Assembly (NCBI GenBank): GCA_016987375.1 | Contig: PJRA01000555.1 | Location: forward strand, 962,609-1,026,608 | Direction of reading: 5' to 3' | Source: Brachionus koreanus | Taxonomy: Eukaryota; Rotifera; Eurotatoria; Ploima; Brachionidae | Length of the DNA: 64,000 nt | Shown: positions 11,901 to 22,097 of the stretch, one piece after another | Position numbering within the stretch: the first letter of the stretch is position 1 | How the letters are laid out: each line of letters opens with the position of its first letter | The notes under the pieces: model-generated | The model's input: the letters and a program-made list of their open reading frames with translations, nothing else | Database searches by the model: none | What the model was told of the DNA's origin: nothing | Translations under genes and position numbers: made by a program

Positions 11901-13001
11901 CAAGCATATTTGCTAAATATGAAATTTTTTTGCTCGAAAATTCTTGGCTTAAATGCGTTTAGTAATGAAATAAAGCTGCCATTTGAAAGTGATAAGCTAG
12001 AAAAGTGTCAGGAAAACATAAAACAACTGCTGGAAGACTCGGACGTGACCACATTCGAAAGTTTGATGGCCTCGTTTCCGCGCCGCATCATATTCGTGTC
12101 GAACGATCAAGGCGTAGTCGGCCTAATACTAAGAGTCAACGCGAACACGTCTTTTTTCGATTTTGACTCGGTCGATGTCTACTATCATCAATTGGTCTCA
12201 TTCCAAAACGAGTTTATAAAATCAGCACCCATTGGCCTAAATACCGGCTGGTTTATCAGCATCGGCTTTGCTCTATACGACTTGCAGAATCAGTTGATTA
12301 CGGGCACCTATTCGTCTCTGGTCGCCTCCATGATAATAGCGCTGGTCTTTTTACTATTCACCAGCGGCAATATATTCATAGCATTCTATGCCATCACTAG
12401 TATATCGTTTAGCATAGCTGTTACCATAGCCATATTTGTGTCTCTGGGCTGGGAATTGAGCATACTAGAGTCCGTTGTGATTATAATGAGCGTTGGACTG
12501 TCTGTTGACTTTGCGTGTCATTACGGAGTGGCCTATATAAACTCGGACAGAAATTTTAAAAAAATAGATAAAAATAAATCGTGGTGGAAACGGTACGTGA
12601 TGGCGAACGCCGAGCGCAAGCTCAGAATAAAGGACGTGTTCCGAAGGGTCGGCTCGGCAGTTCTGATGGCCGCGTTGACAACATTTTTGGCCGGCACTAG
12701 CATGTTTCCGTCCAAGTTGACCAGTTTTTCCAAAATGGGACAATTTCTAATGCTAGTCATGTGCACTAGTTATTTGTATGCAACGTTTATGTTTGTGCCA
12801 TTGTGTGCCATGTTCGGTCCGACGCACAACTTTGGCAATTTGAATTTTAGAGACTGGGCAATGATGTTTGCCAAGACTTGCTATAAAAAAGCTCATCAAA
12901 AACACAAAGAGCAGCAGCGAAAAGAGAGTGACACAGCCGAACAAGAGAGTTTTAATAATGTGATTAGTTTTAACCAAGTGAAGCTAATGAGTGGCGAGTG
13001 A
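5913..13001 (+). CDS. disp: Dispatched homologue, RND-family 12-TM Hedgehog release protein
   Basis: Proposed exons are 5913-6055, 6153-6276, 6336-7800 and 11092-13001, giving about 1213 residues, the usual Dispatched size. All introns are GT-AG and keep frame. Dispatched exports cholesterol-modified Hedgehog from producing cells, using Na+ flux. Exon 2 holds TM1; exon 3 starts with the family's GFGARG segment, then the first luminal domain and the sterol-sensing-like TM2-6. TM4 carries G-I-A-C-D-N (about residues 501-506). Exon 4 completes TM5-6 (HHAASSIFVTSFTTAAAF), then TM7-12. TM10 has GLSVDF (D about 1050) followed by HYGVAY, and RVGSAVLMAALTTFLAG follows; these are Dispatched hallmarks rather than Patched. 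The second Asp of the usual TM4 Asp pair is Asn here. Exon 1 and the exact start are the least certain parts. The last intron (7801-11091) is full of repeats. Confidence 0.9.
8609..8632. repeat. (GA)n microsatellite in Dispatched intron 3
   Basis: A run of GA dinucleotides inside the intron, followed by purine-rich sequence and a GAGAGGCG motif resembling LINE tails elsewhere in the window. Confidence 0.6.
8731..8857. repeat. inverted repeat (hairpin), possible short MITE
   Basis: Arms of about 40 bases at 8732-8772 and 8817-8857 are near-perfect reverse complements (GTGAAATCTTAGTACAAAAA against GTGAAATTTTAGTACAAAAA), separated by about 45 bases. Part of the loop recurs near 9145 and 33745, which suggests a dispersed element. 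It lies in the third Dispatched intron. Confidence 0.65.
9370..9520 (-). mobile_element. LINE relic, C-terminal end of ORF2
   Basis: On the minus strand this reads LKELTEMGITLDKPRVNAKD followed by RLEWKSKLMTLCSKMS. That is the typical end of many LINE ORF2 proteins (mGI...A-x-DR-x-x-W-x-x-x-V-x-x-LC). The same tail sequence occurs at 41.83 kb, so the two belong to one family. It is a short fragment with no catalytic part, inside Dispatched intron 3. Confidence 0.7.
9512..9700 (+). repeat. tRNA-derived SINE candidate
   Basis: A perfect A-box match (TGGTGTAGTGG) is followed by a degenerate B box (GGATTCAAAAC) about 40 bases on, then a tRNA-unrelated body and an A-rich end near 9687. It directly abuts the LINE tail at 9370-9520. 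This is the structure expected of a tRNA-derived SINE. Intronic location. Confidence 0.5.
10346..10682 (-). pseudogene. MULE-type transposase relic, SWIM zinc finger end
   Basis: Two overlapping minus-strand frames together give the C-terminal end of a Mutator-like transposase. The first carries a SWIM zinc finger with C-S-C, nine residues, then C-K-H (CSCKDYLKDYMCKHIIVV). It then stops, and the next frame continues with AFKKVNSSSRKIHGFGNW and TKTRKKEKSHVLEF, the basic tail that usually follows SWIM in these proteins. A single-base slip in the join explains the break. The DDE catalytic core is absent. The relic lies antisense in Dispatched intron 3. Confidence 0.7.
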
Positions 13002-14012
13002 ACGAATGACTAACAACTAGCGGCACATATTTTACGAATCTCATTTTGGAGATCATTACCCCACACACACACACACACACAAACACACACAAACATACAC
13101 AAACATACACACACAAACCCCACAGTGCCTATAATTATATACTTCCATATTTTATTTCTTCAAGAGATTTTATTTGTGCCCATTTAAAACACAAGTTTGC
13201 TAGTTTGTTATTTTAGACTGTTGGTTTTTTATTTTTATCCTTAATTTGTTTTGAAAGTATTTTTAATGAAAAATATTCTGTTTTTAATTATCTTAAGTCA
13301 AAAGGTTATTTTTTTTCCTAAAATATATGTTTCGTTTTTTTTTTCTTTTTTTTTATTAAATTAAAATGTTTAATTGTAATTTGAATTATTTTGTTAATAA
13401 AATAAAATTTGTTTATTTAGAAAAATTGTTTTTTTTTGTTTGTTGGCTCGAGTGTTCAAAAAACAGACATATTTTGGTCATAAAAACCTATCTCTTTGAA
13501 ACGTTGCTGGTATTTTTTTTCATATCATCACCACAAAATTTATCATTGATTGTTCTTTATTTTTGTCATCTAATTTTTTAAATTTTTATCAAGAAAAAAA
13601 ATAAAACAAATTATCCATTTATTACTTTATCTGTGCCGAGCTTAAGGTCCTTCAGTTTAAAATAAAATATTTATTTAAAAAAAGAACGATCAAAATAAAA
13701 GTTGAATTAAAAATAAAATAAAAATGAAATTTTAAAATAATATTTTTTTACCCAATTTATTTATTGAAAATACATAAAAAAAGTATACCAAGTTGAAGAC
13801 CTCCTTTTTTGAACAATTTACTCATCGTTACCATCAATATTAATTACCTGAGCAATATAATTTCTAGTCGAAGTCTAAGACTAAGTCAGTCTCGTCTACG
13901 CTGTAGCATAGTTGGAGCTTTTTTGACCCTGTTGATAAAATAGTAATTGATCAACTAGTTGATGTCCGTGTTGTAACAATAAATGATGTGATTATGACTG
14001 ACTGATTTGTAC
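13002..14012. other. 3' flank of Dispatched with CA repeat and LINE-tail-like sequence
   Basis: A (CA)n-rich microsatellite covers 13061-13117. At 13617-13683 a sequence with CCGAGCTTAAGGTCCTTCAG belongs to a small repeat family also found at 28.09 and 29.28 kb, apparently a LINE 3' tail read on the minus strand. No gene was found. Confidence 0.5.
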
Positions 14013-14836
14013 TAACGGGTAATGCATAAGTAAATGGACAAAAGTTAAGTTAACTTGCCCGATCATGCAAATGATCAGGGGATCATATATATATTTATTT
14101 ATAAACTACTAAAAATTAGCTATAATATTGCAAAACAAATTTAATGTCCACCAGACAACAGTTGGCCGGCAGTTAACAAAAATGGATATTTCATATCGTA
14201 AATGTGAAAAAACACCAAAATATAGCCCCGTACAGCATGAGGAAGCCAAGAAATTGAGTAAAAAACTTTCAAATATGCTATATCGTTCACCATGTTCGCT
14301 TATTTTGGACGACGAAAAGTACTTTACTTTGGCGGGCGACAACATGCCGGGAAATGCTGGATATTACACAAATGACAAGTCTACTAGTCCGGACAGTGTT
14401 CGGTTTGCTGGAAAAGAGAAGTTTCCAAAGAAGGTGCTTGTTTGGATAGCCATATGTGATCGAGGTATGTCTAAGCCTCTTTTTCGATTATCAAAGTCGG
14501 TTGCCATCAATTCGAGCATCTATATCGACGAATGCTTGAATAAACGACTGCTTCCATTCATACATGAGTATCATGAAGACCTTGACTACGTTTTTTGGCC
14601 TGACTTAGCGTCTGCTCACTATTCTATGGTAAGCACAACATGGATGAACGAAAAAGTCAAAGCAAAGCTCAGAAAAATCGGTCACGATGGAGTTTTTTCA
14701 TTATTTATTAAAAATCATAATTCTATTGAAAAATAAATTCTTTACATCAGAAAAAAAAAACAGAACTTAATATCATTTTTATTTTTTGAGATATTCGCTT
14801 TTAATTTTTGTCCATTTACTTATGCATCACCCGTTA
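14013..14836 (+). mobile_element. Tc1/mariner element, internally deleted, with terminal inverted repeats
   Basis: Terminal inverted repeats of about 36 bases end at a TA on each side. The left end begins TAACGGGTAATGCATAAGTA; the right end is its near-perfect reverse complement ending CACCCGTTA. TA is the Tc1/mariner target duplication. The whole element is 824 bases, much shorter than the usual 1.3 kb or more. The enclosed transposase lacks its N-terminal end and its C-terminal third. The well-preserved ends suggest it could be mobilised in trans. Confidence 0.9.
14128..14736 (+). pseudogene. truncated Tc1/mariner transposase
   Basis: Open frame of 202 codons. It starts within the second helix-turn-helix (HQTTVGRQLTKMDISYRK), continues through KTPKYS, and includes the first catalytic Asp in SLILDDEKYF (about residue 61) and the second in FWPDLASAHY (about residue 159). 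The region that should carry the third acidic residue (usually within PxLxPIE-like sequence) is missing; the frame instead ends in unrelated KNHNSIEK. With the first DNA-binding helices and one catalytic residue lost, it should be inactive. Its terminal repeats are intact. Confidence 0.85.
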
Positions 14837-15523
14837 ATTGAAACTAATTGTGGATTAAACAGACCAACAGTGTTAATTGTAAAGCTTTCTTTGGGGTTTT
14901 ATTTGTGTTTTTTTCAAATTGAAGAGAAAAAGCTGTAAAATATAAAATCTAAAGAAATTTTAGTAAAATTATTTTTAACATCAATATAAATACAATGCTT
15001 ACATTCTTCTTTAATCTAGCTATTTAACGAGTGCTCAAAAAGTAATAGTCGTACATAAAAAAATACATGTTCTTTTAATCAATAAAATAATAATGACTAA
15101 TTCATTGGCTTTAGAAAAAACTATAGAAACTCATTTTTTTTATTTATATTAGCATTTATTTTTAAATCAATATTTTTTTAACTTTAAAAATTTATTATAA
15201 TCTTTTTTATGAACTAAATACAGTTGACTGAGAGGAAGGACTAAGTTTCATTCCAAACTACCATTGCAGGGTTTATAATCCAAACTATATGTTTAATAAA
15301 AAAAATAAATAATCAAAAGACTATGTAATTTTATACGAATGTAACTTAACTTCAATATAAACATGACAGTTCTAAGACTAGAATGCTTTGTAAAAGAGCT
15401 TCAAAATTTTGAGCCCATTTTGATAAAATATGAAAAAAATTTTTGAAAAATTTATTTCAAATAAAATTAAAAATACATAATAAAAATACACAATATTAAA
15501 GAAATAAAAATAAAAAAAAAATT
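14837..15523. other. intergenic, dispersed repeat tail
   Basis: No gene. At 15226-15310 the sequence with GACTGAGAGGAAGGACTAAG, ending in AAATAAATAAT, is a diverged copy of one at 41010-41095 (GGCTGAAAGGAAGAACTAAG). It probably represents another retroelement tail family. Confidence 0.5.
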
Positions 15524-18500
15524 TTAAAAATGAATTTCACTCTTAGTCTCAGTCTCATTAGCTTGATTTGTATTGATAATGTAAGTAGGCGATGAACGAA
15601 ACTTGGGATCTTTAGTAAGGCTGTTATAGTTATTGGTATACATTACAGTCGGACTGGGATCACTGCTCAATCCGATCGGTTTCTTAACAATTAGTCTATC
15701 AATTGTGCCGTACAACGAGTTAGTCTGAAAATCGTCCAAGCTAAAATGAGCGCTCAGTCGATCATTTAATTTGCAATTTTTGAGCTCAAGATCGATGCCG
15801 GTCTTTTGCTGTATGACATCTTCCATTGAGCCTAGGCCTGCTTGACAGCACATTTTAGACTTTTTGACCACAAAGCCCCCGTCTGCCTCTCGTGACCAGT
15901 AACCATTTGTCGCCTTGCGTTTCAATATGATCAATGACAAAACAACCAAAAACAACAAACACATTGACAAAAACACACAGCTGACCATGTACCAAAAAAA
16001 TGTCGATGACACAACAGAAAAAGAAGACGAGATTTGCTGTTGTCTATTCACTTGTTCACTAGCTGGCAAATTTTTCTGTATCAATTCATCGGGATACTTG
16101 CGCACATTGTACTGAATAAATCTATTCAAAATAAACTCATTTGGATCGTTCAATTGAGCATCACTGCGACCGATTATAAAGTTAATCGGCTCCAAATTCA
16201 CTCTCGAATTGTAGTAAAAACTTCCGATTGTGTGATCAAGCAGTCTATTGTTAACATAGACTCTCAAACCATCCATCAAATGCCAGCTAATATGCAAGCT
16301 AAACCAGCTAAAATATTTCAGCTTAAAGCCTATTTGCGAATGATACAATCTGTTCGGAAGTTTTAGATCTGTTACAAGCGATTGTCTGTCCAAATCATAG
16401 TAAACATAAAAATTGTAATTGGTCTCGTTTGATTCGGCCGAATTCGAGATGAGAAATATTTTTTTCGGCTCGGTCGAATTACGTGTCGCATAATTTGTAA
16501 AACAAAATATCATTTTAAGAGTGTAGCCATTTTTGCACATAGCCAAATTGCCCAAGCATTTATCACTTACATTTTTGAATATCAATTTTTGATCGTTTAT
16601 CAAAAGCAACGATTTTCCGTATTTTGAATCGACTATGGTTGGCTTACCGTGCACTTCTAGTCCGTCGATCGAGTTAAATTTTTCATACGAGTCAAAATCG
16701 ACTTGGATCGGATTCTCCGCCTCGAATTCGTACTCGACTTGGTCTAAATTTTGCGCTCCATTTTTAACCTTTAGTTTATGAATGTGAAAAAAAGACTCTT
16801 TGTGTAAATCGCCAATGAGTCCAATGGAATGACTGGTCAAATGTGAAGATTTGAAGTTTAGCTGCTTGAGCTCGTTGGCTGTGTAGTCAAAATAGGACCG
16901 TCTAGAGTCAAGTCGGCTCATGGGCCACTCGATCTGAACGAGTTTGCGTCCCAGCCAGACCAAATTTAGGTCGGTGGGCTCGTTGAATCCGACCAGCAGA
17001 CAATTCAGCCTGTTCAGCTCGGATATGTCGGTCAGATGCACCTCAAAGTGTTTGACTATCTTATTGTGCTTTGAACCATAAGTCAGTGACACTATGTAGC
17101 CAAATGTGTTGTCGTTGTTGGGCCGAACGTACAGCACTGTTTCTAGACCGGTTTTAAAGTCACTCGAGCCTAAATAGACTATTGACTGTTCAAACACTGA
17201 TTCTATTTTGAACATTTTAAAATTGTACGCTATTTTGAACCAAATGACCATTGAAAATCCGAATGAGCACAAATTTTCGGCGTCCACTATGCACGAATCG
17301 AATAGGCTTGGCATGAAAAAAAACTGCTTTTGACCATTTAAGCTAAAATACCAATTGTCCGTGTTTGGAGATTTTTTAATCATTGCTCCACCGGATGCCA
17401 CTATTTCTTGTTGTTTGTTATCAGTGCTTAATAGATACATTTTTTCATCAACCGATTCAAATTCACTGCTTATTGTGTACTCTTGAAAAAAAAAATTTTT
17501 TAAATTTTTTTCATTTACAAATAAATTTTAAAATATTTTTTTTTTCAACTGAATTTTTTTTTTAACTATTTAAAATGAAAAATTTAATTTACCTTTTAAA
17601 TAAAGAGTGTAAATATCTCTGGAATTTATTTTTTTGTTCAATATAAACAATTCGTCCAAAAGAATTGACTCACTATAAACAGTGGTGTGTGATGCATTCT
17701 GGCCTATACGGCCCCTATATGCTAAATAAAATTTTCTTACACTACGACTTATTCTATTTGTAAGACCAATGTTAATTATGCCTACATTCTGACTCGAATC
17801 GAACGATCGTTTTTCCAAATAATTTACCAATTGTTCATCGTCGAGTATGTCCTCCAGATTGTTGGTCTTCTGTGTGCCGTATATATCATCTGAAGAGTAA
17901 TATTCAAATAGTTGCTGGGTAAAGAGTCGTTGTCCATTGACGAAAACACTGATGCCTTCGAATTCACTCCAGGTCACTGACAGCATGGTCCATTCGGGAC
18001 GCCAAACAAATTTTTGTCCCAATCTCCAAAATTTTCGTCTGAACAAAAACTCCACTCTCAAGTCCCAATTGGATATTTTGATTAGCAAATATTTTGATTG
18101 ATCTGTCACTTTGTTATCAATGAAATTGTCCACTTTTAAAATTGTTTTGTCAAACAAATTCAAATAAGAAACTTTGAACCAAAAAGAAATGGTCCAACCA
18201 TTCAAACAACTCTGATCGAATTTTTCGTGTCCATCTTTTAGACTTGTAATGCACATGTCTTTTGATAATTCCATTAAATCAACAGTTAAACTTGTTTTTG
18301 AATGCAAATATATGGCACCGTTGCGTATTCCCTTAAATATGTCGGTTTTGTTTTCGATGCTAGCCCAGTATCTTGTCATTCCTGATGTCATTACCTCAAC
18401 TTTATTCTCACTTATATCAATTGAATCAAAATTTATAAACAAATTTTCTAATTTTTCATTTGATTGGATTCTTTCACTAAAATAAAGTGAATTGGTCAAA

Positions 18501-19565
18501 AGATTGTGTTTTATTAAATTGCTGTTTAAATTGCTGTTTAAATTGCTTGTTTTAAAAAACTTTGATGTTGTGTATTTCATTTGCGTAGTGGTAGTCGTAG
18601 TCGTAGTCGTAGTTGTAGCCGTAGCCGTAGCCGTAGCCGTAGTCGTAGTCGTAGCCGTAGTCGTGGTCGTAGTTGTAGCCGTAGCCGTAGTCGTAGTCGT
18701 AGTCGTAGTTGTAGCCGTAGCCGTAGCCGTATTCGAAGCAGTAGTCATAGTAATAGAAGTTTTAGCAGAGACGCATTTCTCGGAATAGCTATCAAATTTC
18801 ATGATCAGATGTCGTCTAATAGGCTTAGAAATTTGGCTATCACAATTTATGGTCTTACATTTAGCACATTGAATATAGTGTCTCAACTCATTGCAATATG
18901 CATTTAAATTGCTTTTTGGATTGGCAGCCGGATAGCCACAAGTGATGTGTAGAGATTTGGGTTCACATATGGAATCTTGAGGACAATCGTTATCAAGAGT
19001 AAGAGCAGGCTCAGATGTATCAGTAGTATCTTGTTTAGATTTTGTTACATTTTCATCCAAATTTTCAATATTAAATAAATAGTTATTGCTAGTAGATTTA
19101 GTCTCATTAGAGTCTAATTTTGTTGCATGGGTAGTCGAGCGATTCTTTGTTACAATATTGGCATTAAAAATATCACGCGACGCCTTCAAATCTGTCAAAT
19201 TGTAAGATTTACAATTTTGATCAAAAGACTGATTGTACAATTCAACTGTTCTTCTTAATTTTTTCATAAAACTCTCATTTGTTTGATTGGGACATAATTT
19301 TGAACTGCTTGAATTGATACACTCTAAAAATTTGTAGCCCAACTTGCAATTGGAATATTTTGAACTGGCATCTGTGCCAATGAACGAAACAGGTAGACCA
19401 CATTCAGTCAAACTATCAATTCCATAGCACTGTTTATTTAAATTTATTTTATTTTTGTTCTAATTTTTTATATTTTATTTTAAAAACAATTACCGTTCTA
19501 TTGATGGCAAGCAAAAAGCCTAATTTATTGATTATAAATAAAATAATTAAAATTTTATAGTTCAT
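15524..19565 (-). CDS. single-pass membrane protein with Cys-rich modules, Thr/Ala tract and three LamG-like domains
   Basis: Exons on the minus strand: 19565-19494, 19429-17593 and 17481-15524, all GT-AG and in frame, about 1288 residues. Order: signal peptide (residues 1-20, exon 1); two related Cys-rich modules (about 25-98 and 165-245); a Thr/Ala-rich tract encoded by a hexanucleotide repeat, probably heavily O-glycosylated; then three tandem concanavalin/LamG-like domains. Each domain opens with a similar strand: CLNGWTISFWFKV, CSFGFSMVIWFKI and CKNGYTLKMIFCF. A transmembrane helix lies at about 1128-1156 (FFWYMVSCVFLSMCLLFLVV), followed by KRK and a cytoplasmic tail of about 132 residues. 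The layout suggests a cell-surface adhesion or recognition protein binding glycans or matrix. I do not recognise an orthologue; function is inference. Confidence 0.8.
18585..18732. repeat. hexanucleotide repeat coding for a Thr/Ala tract
   Basis: About 25 units of GTAGTC/GTAGCC (plus strand) encode alternating Thr and Ala on the minus strand within the LamG-like membrane protein. The repeat keeps frame because the unit is six bases. On the plus strand the same DNA gives spurious Arg/Ser and poly-Val frames. Length variation between individuals is likely. Confidence 0.85.
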
Positions 19566-20924
19566 TCTATTTTCATCTAAAGAGAAAGAAATAGAAAAAA
19601 AAATTTTTTTTTTTATTTAATTTTTAAATATTTTTCCGCTTGTCTTTCACAATAAAAAAAAAGAATAGTTGAAAAATTTGTCAAAATTTTAAATCTAAAT
19701 TTGATAATTACGTGACTAACTATGATAAAGATATTGACAAACGCATGCCTAAAGGAAATGTCAGCTTAAAATTTCAAATACCTAAAATAAAAATTTTAAT
19801 TAAATTTTCTAAATTGGCGTCTAATAAATATATGGTGGATTTGGCCGAGCCACAAACGTTTATCACACTTTATTCCGAATTTGAGTAGCTCTCGGCTTTT
19901 TCAAAATGTCACCGTCAATAGTTTCACTAATTACCCAAACATTTGTTTGTGTATTCGTATTGTCCAATTCAAATAAATTAAGGAAAAGAGGATCGAAATT
20001 CTTAAATCTAATGGTATTCACATAAACCTATCATTTCTTAGCCTATTTTTAAAGTAAATATTGAACTAGCGTTGATAAATAGGTTACTATTTTTCTTTTG
20101 TTTTTTTCTATAGTTCAATTTATCATCTGTGTATATAAATATATATATATATATAAACATAAACCGTTTAATTGCTGTATTTAAGCTCATACACTTAAAC
20201 GGCCAGGATTTATTGTGTCTTATTGCATGGTGGATTGAAACGATGCGCCAAAGATTCGGGATTAGAACACATTAGTTTTTTAATAATTAAAATTTGAATC
20301 TTAACATTTATTTTTAGTGATTCAAAAATTATCCAAACTGTTCTTATTTAAAAAAAATTTTTTTTTTGAATTCTATTTTTGACTAATTGTCTATTTAATT
20401 ATTAAATAAATTCAATTAAGATTTAAAAAAATTTTTTTTTTTTTTAGTTGAAAAAATTAATTTTCAAGAAGACGAGCTTATTTTAAAATAAAAGCGTCCA
20501 AGTCAACTATTTATTTATTTTTGTTATAGAGAAAAAGTATCATTGAATAAAACTTGTCAATATTTTGTTATTATCTATTTAAAGAAGCTTTTGGAATTTT
20601 TACTATTTAGAATTTCAACAATATGAGATTAAATATTTATTTTCAAGTAAAAAAATTTGTCTAGCCAAAGCCAAATAATGATATTGTGTAAAAATTTTTT
20701 TACAAAATATTTTAAATATTGTCTTATTGATGTGAAAGTGGATGCTTTTTACCATCGCTGATATTTCGATCTGCATTATTAAATAGCCAAAAATTAGATT
20801 AGATCTCATTTTATTTATTCGTATGTAATTAAATTCTAAAATTAAATTAGATCAGATTGTAATTAAATTTTTCAATATTGAATAAAAATTAGAAACAAAA
20901 TTTATTTTTAAAAATAAAAAAAAA
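19566..20924. other. intergenic region between divergent genes
   Basis: Separates the minus-strand LamG-like gene from the plus-strand pseudokinase gene, so it probably holds both promoters. A (TA)n run lies at about 20138-20154. The open frame on the minus strand at 20615-20809 is AT-rich and not convincing. No RNA gene seen. Confidence 0.5.
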
Positions 20925-22097
20925 ATGAAAATTTATTTTTTACTTAGTCTACTAGTTTTGTCTGAATGCAGAAAGAGTACAAAACAAAGTGGCGAGTCTT
21001 CAGAAGCCGCGTCTTTGTCAGCCAACGAGTCATCTGATGACACGACGACAAAATTGTCATCTATTTCTTTGGACACACTGAAAAAATCTCTCAGACTGTT
21101 GCCCAATGATGAAAATTTTCTCAAAAAAAAATTTGATATTTCATCCTTGGAACTAATTCGACCAAACACAGAAAAAGAAATAGCACAGATTAAAAGCTGT
21201 ACGCTAAAATCAAACCTCAAATCAAAGGAAACTGTTCAAGTGATAATAAAAAAAAAATCAAAAATTAAAAGCTGGTTCAAAAAAGAGAATAACAAAACAT
21301 TGTGTGCAGCAGACATAAAATCGGATAAATCGCTTATACCAATCGAGTTTCATTTATCCAAAGAATTAAGCAACAAACCCAGATTTGTCAAGTTTTATCC
21401 TGATGAATCACAGGCCAGCTCGTCTAGAGACAAAAAATCATCTTTAATTTTAACTTATCAATACTTGAAAAGTGCGGTTAATTTACGCGAATGGTACAAT
21501 GAGAAAAAAACTAGTCTAAACTCGAAAGAAATGGAGAATAGTTTGAGAATATTTTTTTCTCAAATGCACAATGCGCTAAGCTCTTTGCTGGAAAAAAATT
21601 ATCTCTACACTGACTTTAAGCCAGAGAATATTATTATAAATAAAAATAATAAAAAAGGCTCAGCTTATTTGAGCAATTTAAGTTCAGTTGTTTCTTTGGG
21701 AAAGAGCAATAAAATTGAGAGAATTTGTGTGATGACACCCGAGTACTTTCCGCCAGTCGACGGTGTATCTGAATCAGATTTTAAAAAGCTAACAAGCTCA
21801 TTTATAAAAACAGAAACAAAAGACAGCAAGCGAATTCTTAGTTGGCAATTTTGTATGTCAATTTTTAGCTTGGTATGTCCCGAGTTTGAAAACAAGAGAA
21901 AACAATTCGCTGATAGATCAGTGTTTAACAAGTGGAAAAATGAGAACACATCACTCAATAAGTATTTTAAATGCTCCAAGATGAATATATCAAATAGCTT
22001 AGCAACTCTTTTTAACTCATGTTTGATTAAAAGGACAAATAAAAATTTAATTAAATTTAAAAATATTTTGCAACATGAATGGTTTAATAAAAATTAA
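20925..22097 (+). CDS. secreted protein-kinase-like protein, probable pseudokinase
   Basis: Intronless, 390 residues. A signal peptide (MKIYFLLSLLVLSEC) is followed by a Ser/Thr-rich linker to about residue 45. The rest has kinase-fold landmarks: a beta-3-like strand VQVIIKKKSK (about 104-113), a hinge-like LTYQYL, the catalytic loop YTDFKPENIII (228-238) in place of HRDxKPEN, TPEY (271-274) at the APE position, and a C-terminal LIKFKNILQHEWF that matches the end of the kinase C-lobe. The DFG metal-binding motif is replaced by S-N-L (about 250-252), and the glycine-rich loop is not recognisable. The catalytic Asp230 and Lys232 remain, so weak or unusual activity cannot be excluded. The signal peptide points to secretion or the secretory pathway lumen. 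I know no clear orthologue. Confidence 0.75.
   Translation: MKIYFLLSLLVLSECRKSTKQSGESSEAASLSANESSDDTTTKLSSISLDTLKKSLRLLPNDENFLKKKFDISSLELIRPNTEKEIAQIKSCTLKSNLKSKETVQVIIKKKSKIKSWFKKENNKTLCAADIKSDKSLIPIEFHLSKELSNKPRFVKFYPDESQASSSRDKKSSLILTYQYLKSAVNLREWYNEKKTSLNSKEMENSLRIFFSQMHNALSSLLEKNYLYTDFKPENIIINKNNKKGSAYLSNLSSVVSLGKSNKIERICVMTPEYFPPVDGVSESDFKKLTSSFIKTETKDSKRILSWQFCMSIFSLVCPEFENKRKQFADRSVFNKWKNENTSLNKYFKCSKMNISNSLATLFNSCLIKRTNKNLIKFKNILQHEWFNKN

Noticed and set aside
12465..12977. Antisense frames across the Dispatched last exon
   Set aside because: Mirror images of a conserved coding region; no domain or plausible start.
6375..13001. Patched or NPC1 identity for the RND protein
   Set aside because: GLSVDF-x-x-HYGVAY and VGSAVLMAALTTFLAG are closer to Dispatched than to Patched or NPC1.
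13366..13581. 71-codon hydrophobic frame after Dispatched
   Set aside because: AT-rich Phe/Ile content, no domain, no start context.
14128..14736. Domesticated transposase gene
   Set aside because: Intact terminal repeats and TA duplications show an ordinary element; the frame is truncated at both ends.
18492..18788. Val/Ala-repeat hydrophobic frame on the plus strand
   Set aside because: Another shadow of the same hexanucleotide repeat.
18581..18907. Arg/Ser-repeat frame on the plus strand resembling an SR protein
   Set aside because: It is the reverse strand of the Thr/Ala hexanucleotide repeat in a well-supported minus-strand gene; the RS pattern is an artefact of the repeat, and no RRM or start context is present.
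20140..20154. TA-rich run as a TATA promoter for the pseudokinase gene
   Set aside because: It is a (TA)n microsatellite nearly 800 bases from the start codon.
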